Positions 40,728 through 50,068 of a stretch of DNA of 64,000 bases are shown in pieces. Positions within the stretch are counted from its first letter, which is position 1. Each line of letters opens with the position of its first letter. A program made the position numbers and the translations under genes. The notes below the pieces were generated by a model. It was not told the origin of the DNA. It saw nothing but the letters and a program-made list of their open reading frames with translations, and ran no database searches. Location of the stretch: the NCBI GenBank assembly GCA_946902875.1, contig OX336339.1:1544397-1608396 (forward strand). Reading direction: 5' to 3'. The DNA comes from Nematopogon swammerdamellus. Taxonomy: Eukaryota > Arthropoda > Insecta > Lepidoptera > Adelidae.

Positions 40728-41400
40728 TTACTTGCTAATAAACCTTGCTAATGAACTAACTTTTCTTGGGGTAATAATTGATAAAAGTTTTACTTGGAAA
40801 GCCCACATAAACTCTTTAGCTGGTAAGTTGAGTTCCGCTTGTTATGCTATAAAAAAAATTACAGAGCTATGCGGAACTCATGCTGCAAAGACGGTTTATC
40901 ATGCCTATTTTGAGAGCATCATGTCATATGGCCTTATGTTTTGGGGAAATGCAGCAGACTCAAATAGAATATTTTTATTACAGAAGAGGGCCTTGCGGTA
41001 CATCCTAAATATGAAAACTAGAGATACTTGTAGGACAGCGTTCGGGGAGATAGGAATCATGACTTTACCAAGTGCATATGTTTACCAGAACAATGCTATG
41101 CCAGAAAATACATTAATGATTCCTCTCTTAATTCCGACAATCATAACTATGATACACGGTGTAATAATGTACAACTAATAAGACATAGATTAGCTAAAAC
41201 CTCAAAAAGCTTTATTTGTAATAGTGTTAGATTTTATAATAAACTGTCTTCTAACATAAAACAATTAGATGATAATAATTTCAAACGACGGATTAAATTA
41301 ATGTTAATTGAAAAGAGTTATTACACTATTAAGGATGCATTAACTGACCGTAATTTTATCTAAGAGTTTGACTACTGTTTTTTCCACTAACAAACTTTGA
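40727..41400 (+). mobile_element. 5'-truncated CR1-like LINE
   Basis: The reading frame from 40732 gives ELTFLGVIIDKSFTWKAHIN, LSSACYAIKKITELCG and LQKRALRYILNMKTRDTCR. After a frameshift near 41094, CYARKYINDSSLNSDNH to NFKRRIKLMLIEKSYYT continues to TAA at 41361-41363. This is the thumb/C-terminal part of a non-LTR reverse transcriptase. One frameshift; otherwise well preserved. Confidence 0.8.
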
Positions 41401-41689
41401 CAATTTGACATTTGGATACACTTTGCATCATAAATTTTTTTTTATATGACTTATTACATCTCTTTGTAATAAATGTAAACTACTTTTTATTTATTTTTTG
41501 ACTTGATATAATAAATATGAAATATCAAAATTGACGATGGCACTATACACCAGATATAGGTAATTTAAATAGGCAGTGTGGTCAAATTCTTCAGTATTCA
41601 TGTTTATGCTGTAAATATTAATGCTCTTGTGAGCGGTAGTATGGGTTCATTATTTGTATCCTTTCCTTATCCTTATCCTTACCTTTAAT

Positions 41690-42355
41690 AAAATCCAACG
41701 TCTGCTTTCTGTCTGTCTGTCTGTCCGCTTATAACTCGAGAACCACTGAACCGATTTTAATACAGTTTGTTTCTACGGATAGCGTGGTTCATCCCATCAA
41801 TTATAGGCTACTTTTCATCACGTTAAATGGCTGAGGTTAGCAGAGAAGTGAAATATGAGAGCGGGCGGAGCCGCGGGCACAGCTAGTATAATATATAATA
41901 CAAGCTGTGCCCGCGGCTCCGCCCGCTCTCATGTTTCACTTCACTGCTAACCTCATAAGCTATTTAGCGTGATAGTAAGTAGCCTATAGTTGATGGGAAG
42001 AATAAAGCTATCCGTAGAATTTTTTTTTATTAAAATCGGTTCAGTGGTTCTCGAGTTATAAGCGGACAGACAGACAGACAGAAAGCAGACGTTGGATTTT
42101 ATTATAGGTTATATTATATTATATAATACAAGCTGTGCCCGCGGCTCCGCCCGCTCTCATGTTTCACTTCACTGCTAACCTCATAAGCTATTTAGCGTGA
42201 TAGTAAGTAGCCTATAGTTGATGGGAAGAGTAAAGCTATCCGTAGAATTTTTTTTTATTAAAATCGGTTCAGTGGTTCTCGAGTTATAAGCGGACAGACA
42301 GACAGACAGAAAGCAGACGTTGGATTTTATTATAGGTAAGGATAAGGAAGGAAGG
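41690..42355. repeat. Three R1 copies (one inverted, two in tandem)
   Basis: 41690-41890 is reversed (AAAATCCAACGTCTGCTTTC to GGCGGAGCCGCGGGCACAGC). 41901-42115 and 42129-42350 are plus-strand copies offset by 228 bp and almost identical, each preceded by ATATAATACA. Confidence 0.85.
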
Positions 42356-42359
42356 ACTT

Positions 42360-42990
42360 ATAAGGTACTAACAAAACATTGTGACTTGCGAAGTTTGTTT
42401 GTCAGTTCTTCTTCGCATTGAATTTAGAACTGGCGGAATTTTCGACATGTCCAAGCGTAGGTTACCTACCTATGGATGAAATTATACAATAAACAATAAA
42501 CAATAAACTTACAGAGAAATGATTTCTCAAAATCGCAAATTTAGTTTTAGTATCATATACACAGAGTCTACAAACGCAATATTTCATAAAACAAAGTAAC
42601 TTACTCTATGACTATGCATTATTTATTATTAATATTGTTGATATTTCTGTTTGCTCTTCTACTACGTGGGTAAGCAATCAATTATTGACCTCAGGCCAAT
42701 AATTTACTGACAATTGGTCAGACTGCACGAAGAGCCAGGTGCCATGTGGTTCCGAGAAGAGGAAATGCATCGGGCTTAACCGATTTCACTAGATATAAAA
42801 CCTACATGATGCTATCTGTAGTTTCCGTACGCTGCAATTTTTTTTTCCTGTTTCGTCACCTCGCCTCCCCGCCGCGCCGCCGCCGCCGTGCTGGCGGTAC
42901 AAATAATCGTAGATACCGCAAGCACCATCATCGCCGTCGTTCGGCTCCGTTTGCGACATCAAGAATGTTTTCAAAGATACATAAGATTTC
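42360..42990. other. Intergenic
   Basis: Contains an R2 tail scrap (42520-42620). A GC-rich patch at 42855-42900 (CGCCGCGCCGCCGCCGCCGT) codes for nothing recognised. Confidence 0.4.
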
Positions 42991-42995
42991 TAAGC

Positions 42996-43400
42996 GGCGG
43001 GTGGCCGAGTGGTTTGGGCATCGGCTTCTCATGCGGGAGGTCCGAGGTTCGAATCCGGTCGGCGTGTACCAATGAGTTTTTTCTGATGAAAAAATTTACG
43101 TGCATACCTACACCCGCTGCTTCACCGTTCGGAACCGGTGTAAAACTGTAGGTCCCTTCCCTTGCCCCTTACTAGGTGGTAGGCTCAAATTGTAGCCGAC
43201 TGGATTGGTACCACCGTACTGGATGTAAGATGGCCGCAAGCAACCTCGGTTGTGTTCTCCTCTAGTCCAGTATAGCCAGCAATCCAGGGAAGTCTCCGGT
43301 ATGGCACCTACCTTCTCGGAGGTGATATTGGCTGGTTAGAGCATGTGCTTTGGCCCCTCCGACGCAGCCACCCATACCGGATTACATAAAAAAAAAATAA
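42996..43400 (+). repeat. S2 SINE, full length reference copy
   Basis: GGCGGGTGGCCGAGTGGTTT, GAGGTTCGAATCCGGTCGGC, then TTTACGTGCATACCTACACC, CTTACTAGGTGGTAGGCTC and GGATTACATAAAAAAAAAAT. The best-preserved S2 in the window. Confidence 0.92.
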
Positions 43401-43404
43401 AAAT

Positions 43405-43618
43405 AAAAATCCAACGTCTACTTTTTCTGTCTGTATGTATGTCTGTCTGTCCGCTTATAACTCAAGAACCACTGAACCTATTTTAACACAGTTTGCTTCT
43501 ACGGATAGCTGGGTTCTTCTCATCAATTATAGGCTACATTTCATCGCGTTATATGGCTTATTATGAGGTTAGCAGAGAAGTCAAATATGAGAGCGGGCGG
43601 AGCCGCGGGCACAGCTTG
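43405..43618 (-). repeat. R1 repeat, reverse
   Basis: AAATCCAACGTCTACTTTTT to GCGGAGCCGCGGGCACAGCT. Confidence 0.8.
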
Positions 43619-44180
43619 CTTTGTATAAATCGCAGATTAGGTCCTACTTGGGGTACTGTTCGCACTTGTGGGATGGCTCAGCCAAATAGGTACCAGCTTG
43701 CGCCTTTGGACTCGATCCAGCGTCGAGCCGTGCGACTAGTGGATGACGCCGACGTGTCCCGCGATCTAGAACCAGTGCAACTTCGGAGGGATGTCGGCGC
43801 ACTAAGTGTGTTCTATCGCTTATTCCACGGGGAGTGCTCGGAGGAGCTGTTTAATGCGATTCCGTCGTCCCTTCGTCCCCTTTCCATCTCCGTACAACGT
43901 GCACTTGGCAGGGATAGCATCCCTATACGCTGGACATACCGCGGATGCGTAAAAATCGGTTCTGCAGATCCTTCCTTCACAGAACCGGTAAACTCTGAAA
44001 CGCTCTCCCTGCCCACATATTTCCCCCCAAGTATATTCTCGGGTCCTTCAAGAGAGGCGTGAATGGGCACCTGTCAGGCCGGCATGGCATACGCAGCCCC
44101 CGCATGCGACCGAATGTCCATGGACGTTGCTAGACACCTTATGGGTGGCTGGGCGCCACATTTAGCGCTTACTATAAAAA
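43618..44180 (+). mobile_element. LINE 3'-end, longest copy (CR1/Jockey-like)
   Basis: The plus strand reads INRRLGPTWGTVRTCGMAQP, then LAPLDSIQRRAVRLVDDADV, LRRDVGALSVFYRLFHGECS and RTFTEPVNSETL-like segments. After ATG-rich 3' sequence it reads GAATGTCCATGGACGTTGC. This is the C-terminal part of a non-LTR polyprotein with an open frame of 189 codons starting inside an R1. Confidence 0.75.
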
Positions 44181-44404
44181 GAATAAAAAAAACAATTGTC
44201 TGTGCATCAATCTCCCACTAGCCATCGCAACATTTCCAACTCTTGCCACTTTCAAAAAGAAATATATCTCTCCAAGGAATAGAGGTGATTAATTTTATTA
44301 TTTACAGATATTAAAGTACCTAAGTACTCGTAGTTTATGTAATGTGTGTATCGAGTATCTATTGATAGTATATACTTAAGTCTGCTTCTATGTATATCTA
44401 TTTA

Positions 44405-45015
44405 GTAGTAGCTTTTGCCCGCGGCTTCGCTCGCGTGAAATTCGTATTGAAAAAGAAGAAAGTAAGCCCGCTACCGTACCTTTATTTCGGCGCGCGGAAC
44501 AATTCGGTTTGTATGAGAGCCACATTTTAGCGTAACCGGAACTGAATTGACGAATGCCTATCCCGCCTGTGTCCCGTATAATCAAATGTGCTTGTACTAA
44601 GTTTCATCGAATTCGGATGATCGGTTTAAGAGTTATGGAGGAACATACATACATACCTCCTCGTAAAGCTGTAGGTCCCTTCCCTCCTAATCTTACTTGG
44701 TGGTAGGGTTTAACCCGCCCGGGTTGATACCACCGCACTGAATGAAACGTCGGTCCAAACGGCTATGTAAATAGTTTGTGTTTTCCGACCAGTTCAGTGT
44801 AGCCGGCACGATCAAAGGGGGAAGCACTGACATGGCACCTAGTTCACCCGGTGTTATGGGCTGACATCACGGACGTTGTAGGTGATGTAGCCAATCGAGT
44901 CAGCTTCCAAAAAAAAAAAAAAAACATACATACATACTCGTACATACAGAAAAGATTTCTAAAAATCGTAAATTTAGTTTTTATATCATAAAGTAACTTA
45001 CTCCTTGACTAACCC
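44405..45015 (+). repeat. R2 repeat interrupted by an S1
   Basis: R2 from AGCTTTTGCCCGCGGCTTCG to GGAGGAACATACATACAT (44655), resuming at 44928 with ACATACATACATACTCG and AAAGATTTCTAAAAATCG. The ACATACATAC flanks look like the target duplication. Confidence 0.85.
44660..44925 (+). repeat. S1 SINE nested in R2 (head missing)
   Basis: CGTAAAGCTGTAGGTCCCTT, CTTACTTGGTGGTAGGGTTT, tail to GTCAGCTTCCAAAAAAAAAA. Confidence 0.85.
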
Positions 45016-45019
45016 TACT

Positions 45020-45255
45020 ACTTCTTACCTTACTAGGTGGTGGGGTTTATCCCGCCCGGGTTGATACCACCGCACTGAATGAAACGTCGGTCGAATCGGC
45101 TATGCAAATAGTTCGTGTTTTCCGTCCAGTTCAATGTAGCCGACATGAAATGAAGTGAAGCACTGACATGGCACCTAGTTCACCAGGGTGTTATGTTCGG
45201 ATGTTGTAGATGATGTTTGATGTTAGCCAACCGTGTCAGTTTCCATAAAAAAAAG
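45020..45255 (+). repeat. S1/S3 body and tail
   Basis: CTTACTAGGTGGTGGGGTTT to GTCAGTTTCCATAAAAAAAA. Confidence 0.8.
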
Positions 45256-45574
45256 TCGACCGGGAAATGCTAGTACAAAAATAAACAATTGAGAGATATG
45301 TGTGAGGTTTATCAGCGCTGTGTCATGTCATGTACCGATATGCGATGCGATATGAGTGAATGCCTTTTCCTTGTTTTGTCGATATTGCGATTTCAGCATT
45401 TCGTATTCGGGTTTATTTCTTAAATAACAACTTGACCGCAATTTATTGTTGTCTTACGCGATCTATAGATAGGCGCTGCACTATAGGAGGTAAAAACCAC
45501 ACTTTGATTGATATTGTACAAGTTTTCCTGTTCCATTATTTACTTTATGCGAAGGGCAAACAAGACCGTACGTA

Positions 45575-45830
45575 CGGGGCCGGTACTTTAAAAGAATAGC
45601 CCCACTGCATCTCTCCCCGTTTATGTCGTAAAAGACGATTAAGGGATATGACTCCCTTCTTATATTACTAGGTGGTAGGGTTTAACCCGCCCGGGTTGGT
45701 ACCACCGCACTGAATGAAAGGTCGTCGGTCGAAACGGCTATGTAAATAGTTTGTGTTTTCCGTCCACTCGGTGTTATGGGCTGACATCACGGATGTTACA
45801 GGTGATGTAGCCAACCGTCAGTTTCCAAAA
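45575..45830 (+). repeat. S3 SINE
   Basis: GGGGCCGGTACTTTAAAAGA to CCGTCAGTTTCCAAAAAAG, with a deletion in the tail (TTTTCCGTCCACTCGGTGTT). Confidence 0.85.
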
Positions 45831-45849
45831 AAGAAAAAGAAAAAAAAAG

Positions 45850-46052
45850 AGCCTCGGCAGCTCAGTGTTGCGGTCGGTCGACTGTCGGTCGTGATCATAA
45901 GCACACCTGGGCGCGTTCAGTGCAAGGATAGGTGACCGCTCGACCGTTGGATGCTGATCGTGGTTCGAATTCCACGTAAAACTGAGGGCACCTTCCCGTC
46001 CCGGTTGGTGACACCGCACTGAATGAACCCCCCCCCCCCCCCCCCCCCCCCG
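45850..46052 (+). repeat. S1 head ending in a poly-C tract
   Basis: GAGCCTCGGCAGCTCAGTGT, the CGTGGTTCGAATTCCACGTA B box and CACCGCACTGAATGAACC, then a C-run of about 25 bases. Confidence 0.8.
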
Positions 46053-46094
46053 TCCTCCCCTTCCCCCTTTCCATTGTGTGGTTGAAAATATATT

Positions 46095-46515
46095 TTTTTT
46101 ATTGTTAGCTCGACATATGGCGCCGATGCACCCATAAGGTGTCTAACGGCGCCCATGGACATTCGGTCGTATTCGGGGGTTGCGAATGCCATGCCGGCCT
46201 GACAGGTGCCCATTCACGCCCCTCTTGAAGGACCCGAGACTGTACTTGGGGGGAAAAATATGAGCAGGGAGAGCGTTCCAGAGTTTACCGGTTCTGTACA
46301 GGAAAGATCTGAAGAATCGATTGGTACGCATGCGCGGTAAGTCCAGCGTATATGGATGTAATCCCTGCCCAGTGCGCGTGGTGCGGAGGTGGAAAGGGGA
46401 CGGCGGGATCGCGTTAAACAGCTCCTCCGAGCACTCCGCATGGAATAAGCGATAGAACACAGGGAGCCGACATCCCTACGGTGTTGCAGTGGTTCTAGAT
46501 CACGGATCAAATATA
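46095..46515 (-). mobile_element. LINE 3'-end (CR1/Jockey-like)
   Basis: The minus strand reads FYRLFHAECSEELFNAIPPS, PYTLDLPRMRTNRFFRSFLY, RTGKLWNALPAHIFPPKYSL and VNGHLSGRHGIRNPRI in one frame. Close relative of 16600-17012. Confidence 0.8.
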
Positions 46516-46671
46516 CCACACTTATTAGTTTAGAACTAAATAAATAAATAAACCCAGTCTACAAAAAATTTCAGGAAATAACAAGGAAAGTTAATTCGTA
46601 GAAAATGGTGTAGTCGGGCGTGTAGAAGAATAATTCTAATAGACAGGAAGTCCGATTGCAGCAGTTTCATA

Positions 46672-46957
46672 TTTTTTTTTGAAACTGACACGGTTGGCTA
46701 CCTCACCTACAACATCCGTGATGTCAGTGCTTCCCTTCATTTCATGTCGGCTACAATGAACTGGACGGAAAACACGAACTATTTACATAGCCGTTTCGAC
46801 CGACGACGCGACGTTTCGTTCAGTGCGGAACATGGAATTCGATCCACGGTCAGCCTCCAACGGTCGAACGGTCACCCATCCAAGTATTGACCGCGCCCAG
46901 GGTTGCTTAATAAATAACAGTCGACCGACCGCACCACTGAGCTACCGCGGCTGACGA
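46672..46957 (-). repeat. S1 SINE with internal deletion
   Basis: TGAAACTGACACGGTTGGCT to CCGCACCACTGAGCTACCGC; the conserved body is largely deleted between CAGTGCGG and the head. Confidence 0.8.
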
Positions 46958-47272
46958 AAACTTTCTACTTTCGTAAATGTTTTTCCCCGTTTGGTTATAT
47001 CAAATGTTTTGGCTGTTGTTTACAAACAAAAGAAAAGATTGACAAGTCATACCGCATGGCTAGATTAAAAATAAAGTAGGGTAATACCCCACTGACTTTC
47101 TCGCTTGCTTGGATAACTAAACGGTTTCGGCCGCGCTCATAACAAACATTTTGTATGCAATATTTAATAGAAAGAAACCTTCGTTTGTATGGCAGCCACC
47201 TTTTTTGAGTTTTCCTGAAAAAAACAGATAAGTAATGGTATCTTTTTGGGCTAGCAATAGAGTTTCTATGTG

Positions 47273-47595
47273 TGTACCGTGTGGGCCGGTACTTTAAAAG
47301 AATAGCCCCACTGCATCTCTCCCCGTGTATGTCGTAAAAGGCGACTAAGGGATATGACTCCCTTCTTATATTACTAGGTGGTAGGGTTCAACCCGCCCGG
47401 GGTGGTACCACCGCACTGAATGAAAGGTCGGTCGAAACGGCTATGTAAATAGTTTGCGTTTTCCGTCCAGTTCAGTGTAGCCGGCACGACCGAAGGGAAT
47501 CACTGACGTGGCACCAAGTTCATCCGGTGTTATGGGCTGACATCAAGGATGTTGTAGGTGATGAAGCCAAACGTGTCAGCATAAATAAAAAAAAA
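47273..47595 (+). repeat. S3 SINE, full length
   Basis: GTACCGTGTGGGCCGGTACT to an A-rich tail. Confidence 0.88.
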
Positions 47596-47599
47596 AATA

Positions 47600-48120
47600 A
47601 AAAAATGTGGAATGAGTTTTGGGTTTCTATGTGGAAAATTTAATAAACATCGTTGGAGCCATTTTTGAGAATATTGACCTCATTGAAATCATTTGTGTCA
47701 TACTACCAAGCTACCCTTATTTTTCAAATTAAAAAAGGCACCCCTAGACAATCGTTTCAAACTACTAAATATGAATTTTAAACGAAATCGGTTGAGCGGT
47801 TGAAGCGCAAACGTCGCTGGTCACATTGCCATAGACAAATTTTGTATGAAAGCTGCCCTTATTTTTTCGAATTAAAAAAAAAACTAAAAAGGTACCCCTC
47901 GATAATCGTTTCTACTTTCAAACTACTAAATATGAATTTTGAATGAAATCGGTTGAGCGGTTGAGGCGCAAGGTCGCTGGACGGACACACACACACACAT
48001 ACATGTTTTTCTAAACCACTTAGGATCGTTGAATGATCTATCTATAGCCTAAATCAGTCGAAATCTCAACTTCGAATTTTTGGACGATCACAATACTTCC
48101 TTTCTCCTTACAGTCGCTCG
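47600..48120. other. Degenerate duplicated segment
   Basis: AACTACTAAATATGAATTTT and AATCGGTTGAGCGGTTGA occur twice (about 47760-47825 and 47920-47985), each after ATTAAAAAA...GGCACCCCT/GGTACCCCT. This is a decayed tandem duplication of an unclassified repeat. Confidence 0.5.
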
Positions 48121-48124
48121 AAAG

Positions 48125-48497
48125 TAACAAGTGCGAATCGAACTCGCGCACTGAGGGTTCCGTATCGCCATGTCATGTTCAGCACCACTCACGCCATCTA
48201 TGGCGTGTATTATGAAATGCTTCATATTAGTTAAAATGCTTCAAACTGTTGGTAGATGGCGCGCATACACTTTTTAGTTTATTCTATGGGGTGGGGACCC
48301 CTGTGAATGTTCTACTTTTTCTTATTTTTATTATTTGTTGTTATATCGGCCATAATAGCACATATTCTGTGAAAATTTCAACGGGCTACCTATTACGGTT
48401 CAAGAGATACAGCCCTCGGACAGACAGACGGACAGATAGACGGCGTAGGCTTACTAATTGGGTCCCGTACTGTACTGGATACGGAACCCTAATAAAG
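48125..48497 (+). repeat. R3 repeat
   Basis: AACAAGTGCGAATCGAACTC to GGATACGGAACCCTAATAAA. Confidence 0.82.
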
Positions 48498-48689
48498 TTC
48501 CTGGGTTTTTACAATAACAAAATTGCATTGCGACAGAGGTCAGACGGGACTTTATCTGTTGCAAACAAGTAACTAATATATAACGATATTAGTTATTATT
48601 TTACATTGTAGATGCAATAAATAACTTGTAGATATCACAATATTTTGACATTAATTGTGTCAATATTAAGTAATTGTAACTATATCAAT

Positions 48690-49075
48690 CATCAATACTA
48701 ATAATAAATCTGTAAGGGATGGTCATGGAGTAAGTAACTTTGTTTTAAGAGATATTGCGTTTGTAGACTTCATGTATTATATTACAACTAAATTGACGAT
48801 TTTTAGAAATCTTTTCTGAATGTATGTATGTATTTTCCTACATAACTCTTAAACTTATCCGAATTCTATGAAAATGTGCTTAGTACAAGCACATTTACCT
48901 ATACGGGACGCAGGATAGGCTAAATAAAATTCAGTTCCGGCTAAGATGTGGCTCTCATACAAACCGAATTGTTCCGCGCGCCGAAAGAAAGGTACGGTAG
49001 CGGGCTTACGTACTTTCTTCCTTTTAAATACAAATTTCACGCGAGCGAAGCCGCGGGCAGAAGCTAGTTATTAAT
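48690..49075 (-). repeat. R2 repeat
   Basis: TAATAAATCTGTAAGGGATG to CGCGAGCGAAGCCGCGGGCA. Confidence 0.82.
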
Positions 49076-49277
49076 AATTTCGCATCAAATACAATGCAAC
49101 ATAAACATCCTCATAAGGCATTGTAGCGGGGAAATACCCGCGAGAAAGGTGAATAAATTCATTATCTTTCCTTTTAGGTTCACAGTAGTCCGGCGAAAAA
49201 TGAGAGAGAAAATAGTGAAGAGAAAATATTGAAAAAATTTAATCATTTTAACTATGAGATTTCATTTAGGGATATAT

Positions 49278-49430
49278 TGTTTTTTTTATGGAAACTGACA
49301 CGGTTGGCTACATCACCTACAACATACGTGATATGTCAGCCCATAACACCGGGTAACATAAAATCGTCAATTTAGTTTTAGTATCGTACATAGAGTCTAC
49401 AAACACTATATCTCATAAAACAAAGTAACT
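49278..49430. repeat. S1/S3 tail joined to an R2 scrap
   Basis: TATGGAAACTGACACGGTTG to CATAACACCGGGTAA, then AAATCGTCAATTTAGTTTTA of R2. Confidence 0.65.
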
Positions 49431-49431
49431 T

Positions 49432-49758
49432 TTTTTTTTTTTATGGAAACTGACACGGTTGGCTACATCACCTGCAACATCCGTGATGTCAGCCCATAAC
49501 ACCGGGTGAACTTGGTGCCATGTCAGTGCTTCCCTTCGGTCGTGCCGGCTACACTGAACTGGACGGAAAACACAAACTATTTACATAGCCGTTTCGACCG
49601 ACCTTTCATTCAGTGCGGTGGTACCAACCCGGGCGGGTTAAACCCTACCACGTAGTAATATAAGAAGGGAGTCGTCTCCCTTAGTCGCCTTTTACGACAT
49701 ACACGGGGAGAGATGCAGTGGGGCTATTCTTTTAAAGTACCCGGCCCCACACGGTACA
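49432..49758 (-). repeat. S3 SINE, full length, reverse
   Basis: Tail from TTTTATGGAAACTGACACGG; head ends CCGGCCCCACACGGTACAAA. It sits inside an R2 copy (flanks 49375-49430 and 49760-49800), in DNA downstream of the STRAD stop. Confidence 0.9.
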
Positions 49759-49921
49759 AACTAACTTACTCCATGATCATCCCTTACAGATTTATTATTA
49801 GGATTGATGATGTTGAAATGTTTCCTAATATTGCCGTTTTGGAATGTCTAATGTGACAGATAGATTGCAGCATAAAAAAAAATCTAAATTAAACAAATAT
49901 TTAAATATAATATAAATAACA

Positions 49922-49927
49922 TTTATT
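49922..49927 (-). promoter_or_regulatory. Poly(A) signal of the STRAD gene
   Basis: AATAAA on the minus strand, about 65 bases after the STRAD stop codon. Confidence 0.6.
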
Positions 49928-49991
49928 TGTGGCAATTAATTAAACATAACATTTGAGTAAACTAGACTATCCAAATAGATACACATTAACA

Positions 49992-50068
49992 CTAAAAGTC
50001 CCACTCGGTGGATTTGTCTATTTCCATGCCGGAGATCTTCTCTTCTAGAAGCAGAGCGGACATGTCGT
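49992..50068 (-). CDS. STRAD: STRAD exon 7 (C-terminal MO25-binding motif)
   Basis: DMSALLLEEKISGMEIDKST then EWDF and TAG. The acceptor is CCGTTGTTGCAG. Confidence 0.9.

Noticed and set aside
42746..43075. Arg/His-rich ORF as a gene
   Set aside because: It arises from a GC-rich patch and runs straight into the S2 SINE head; no homology recognised.
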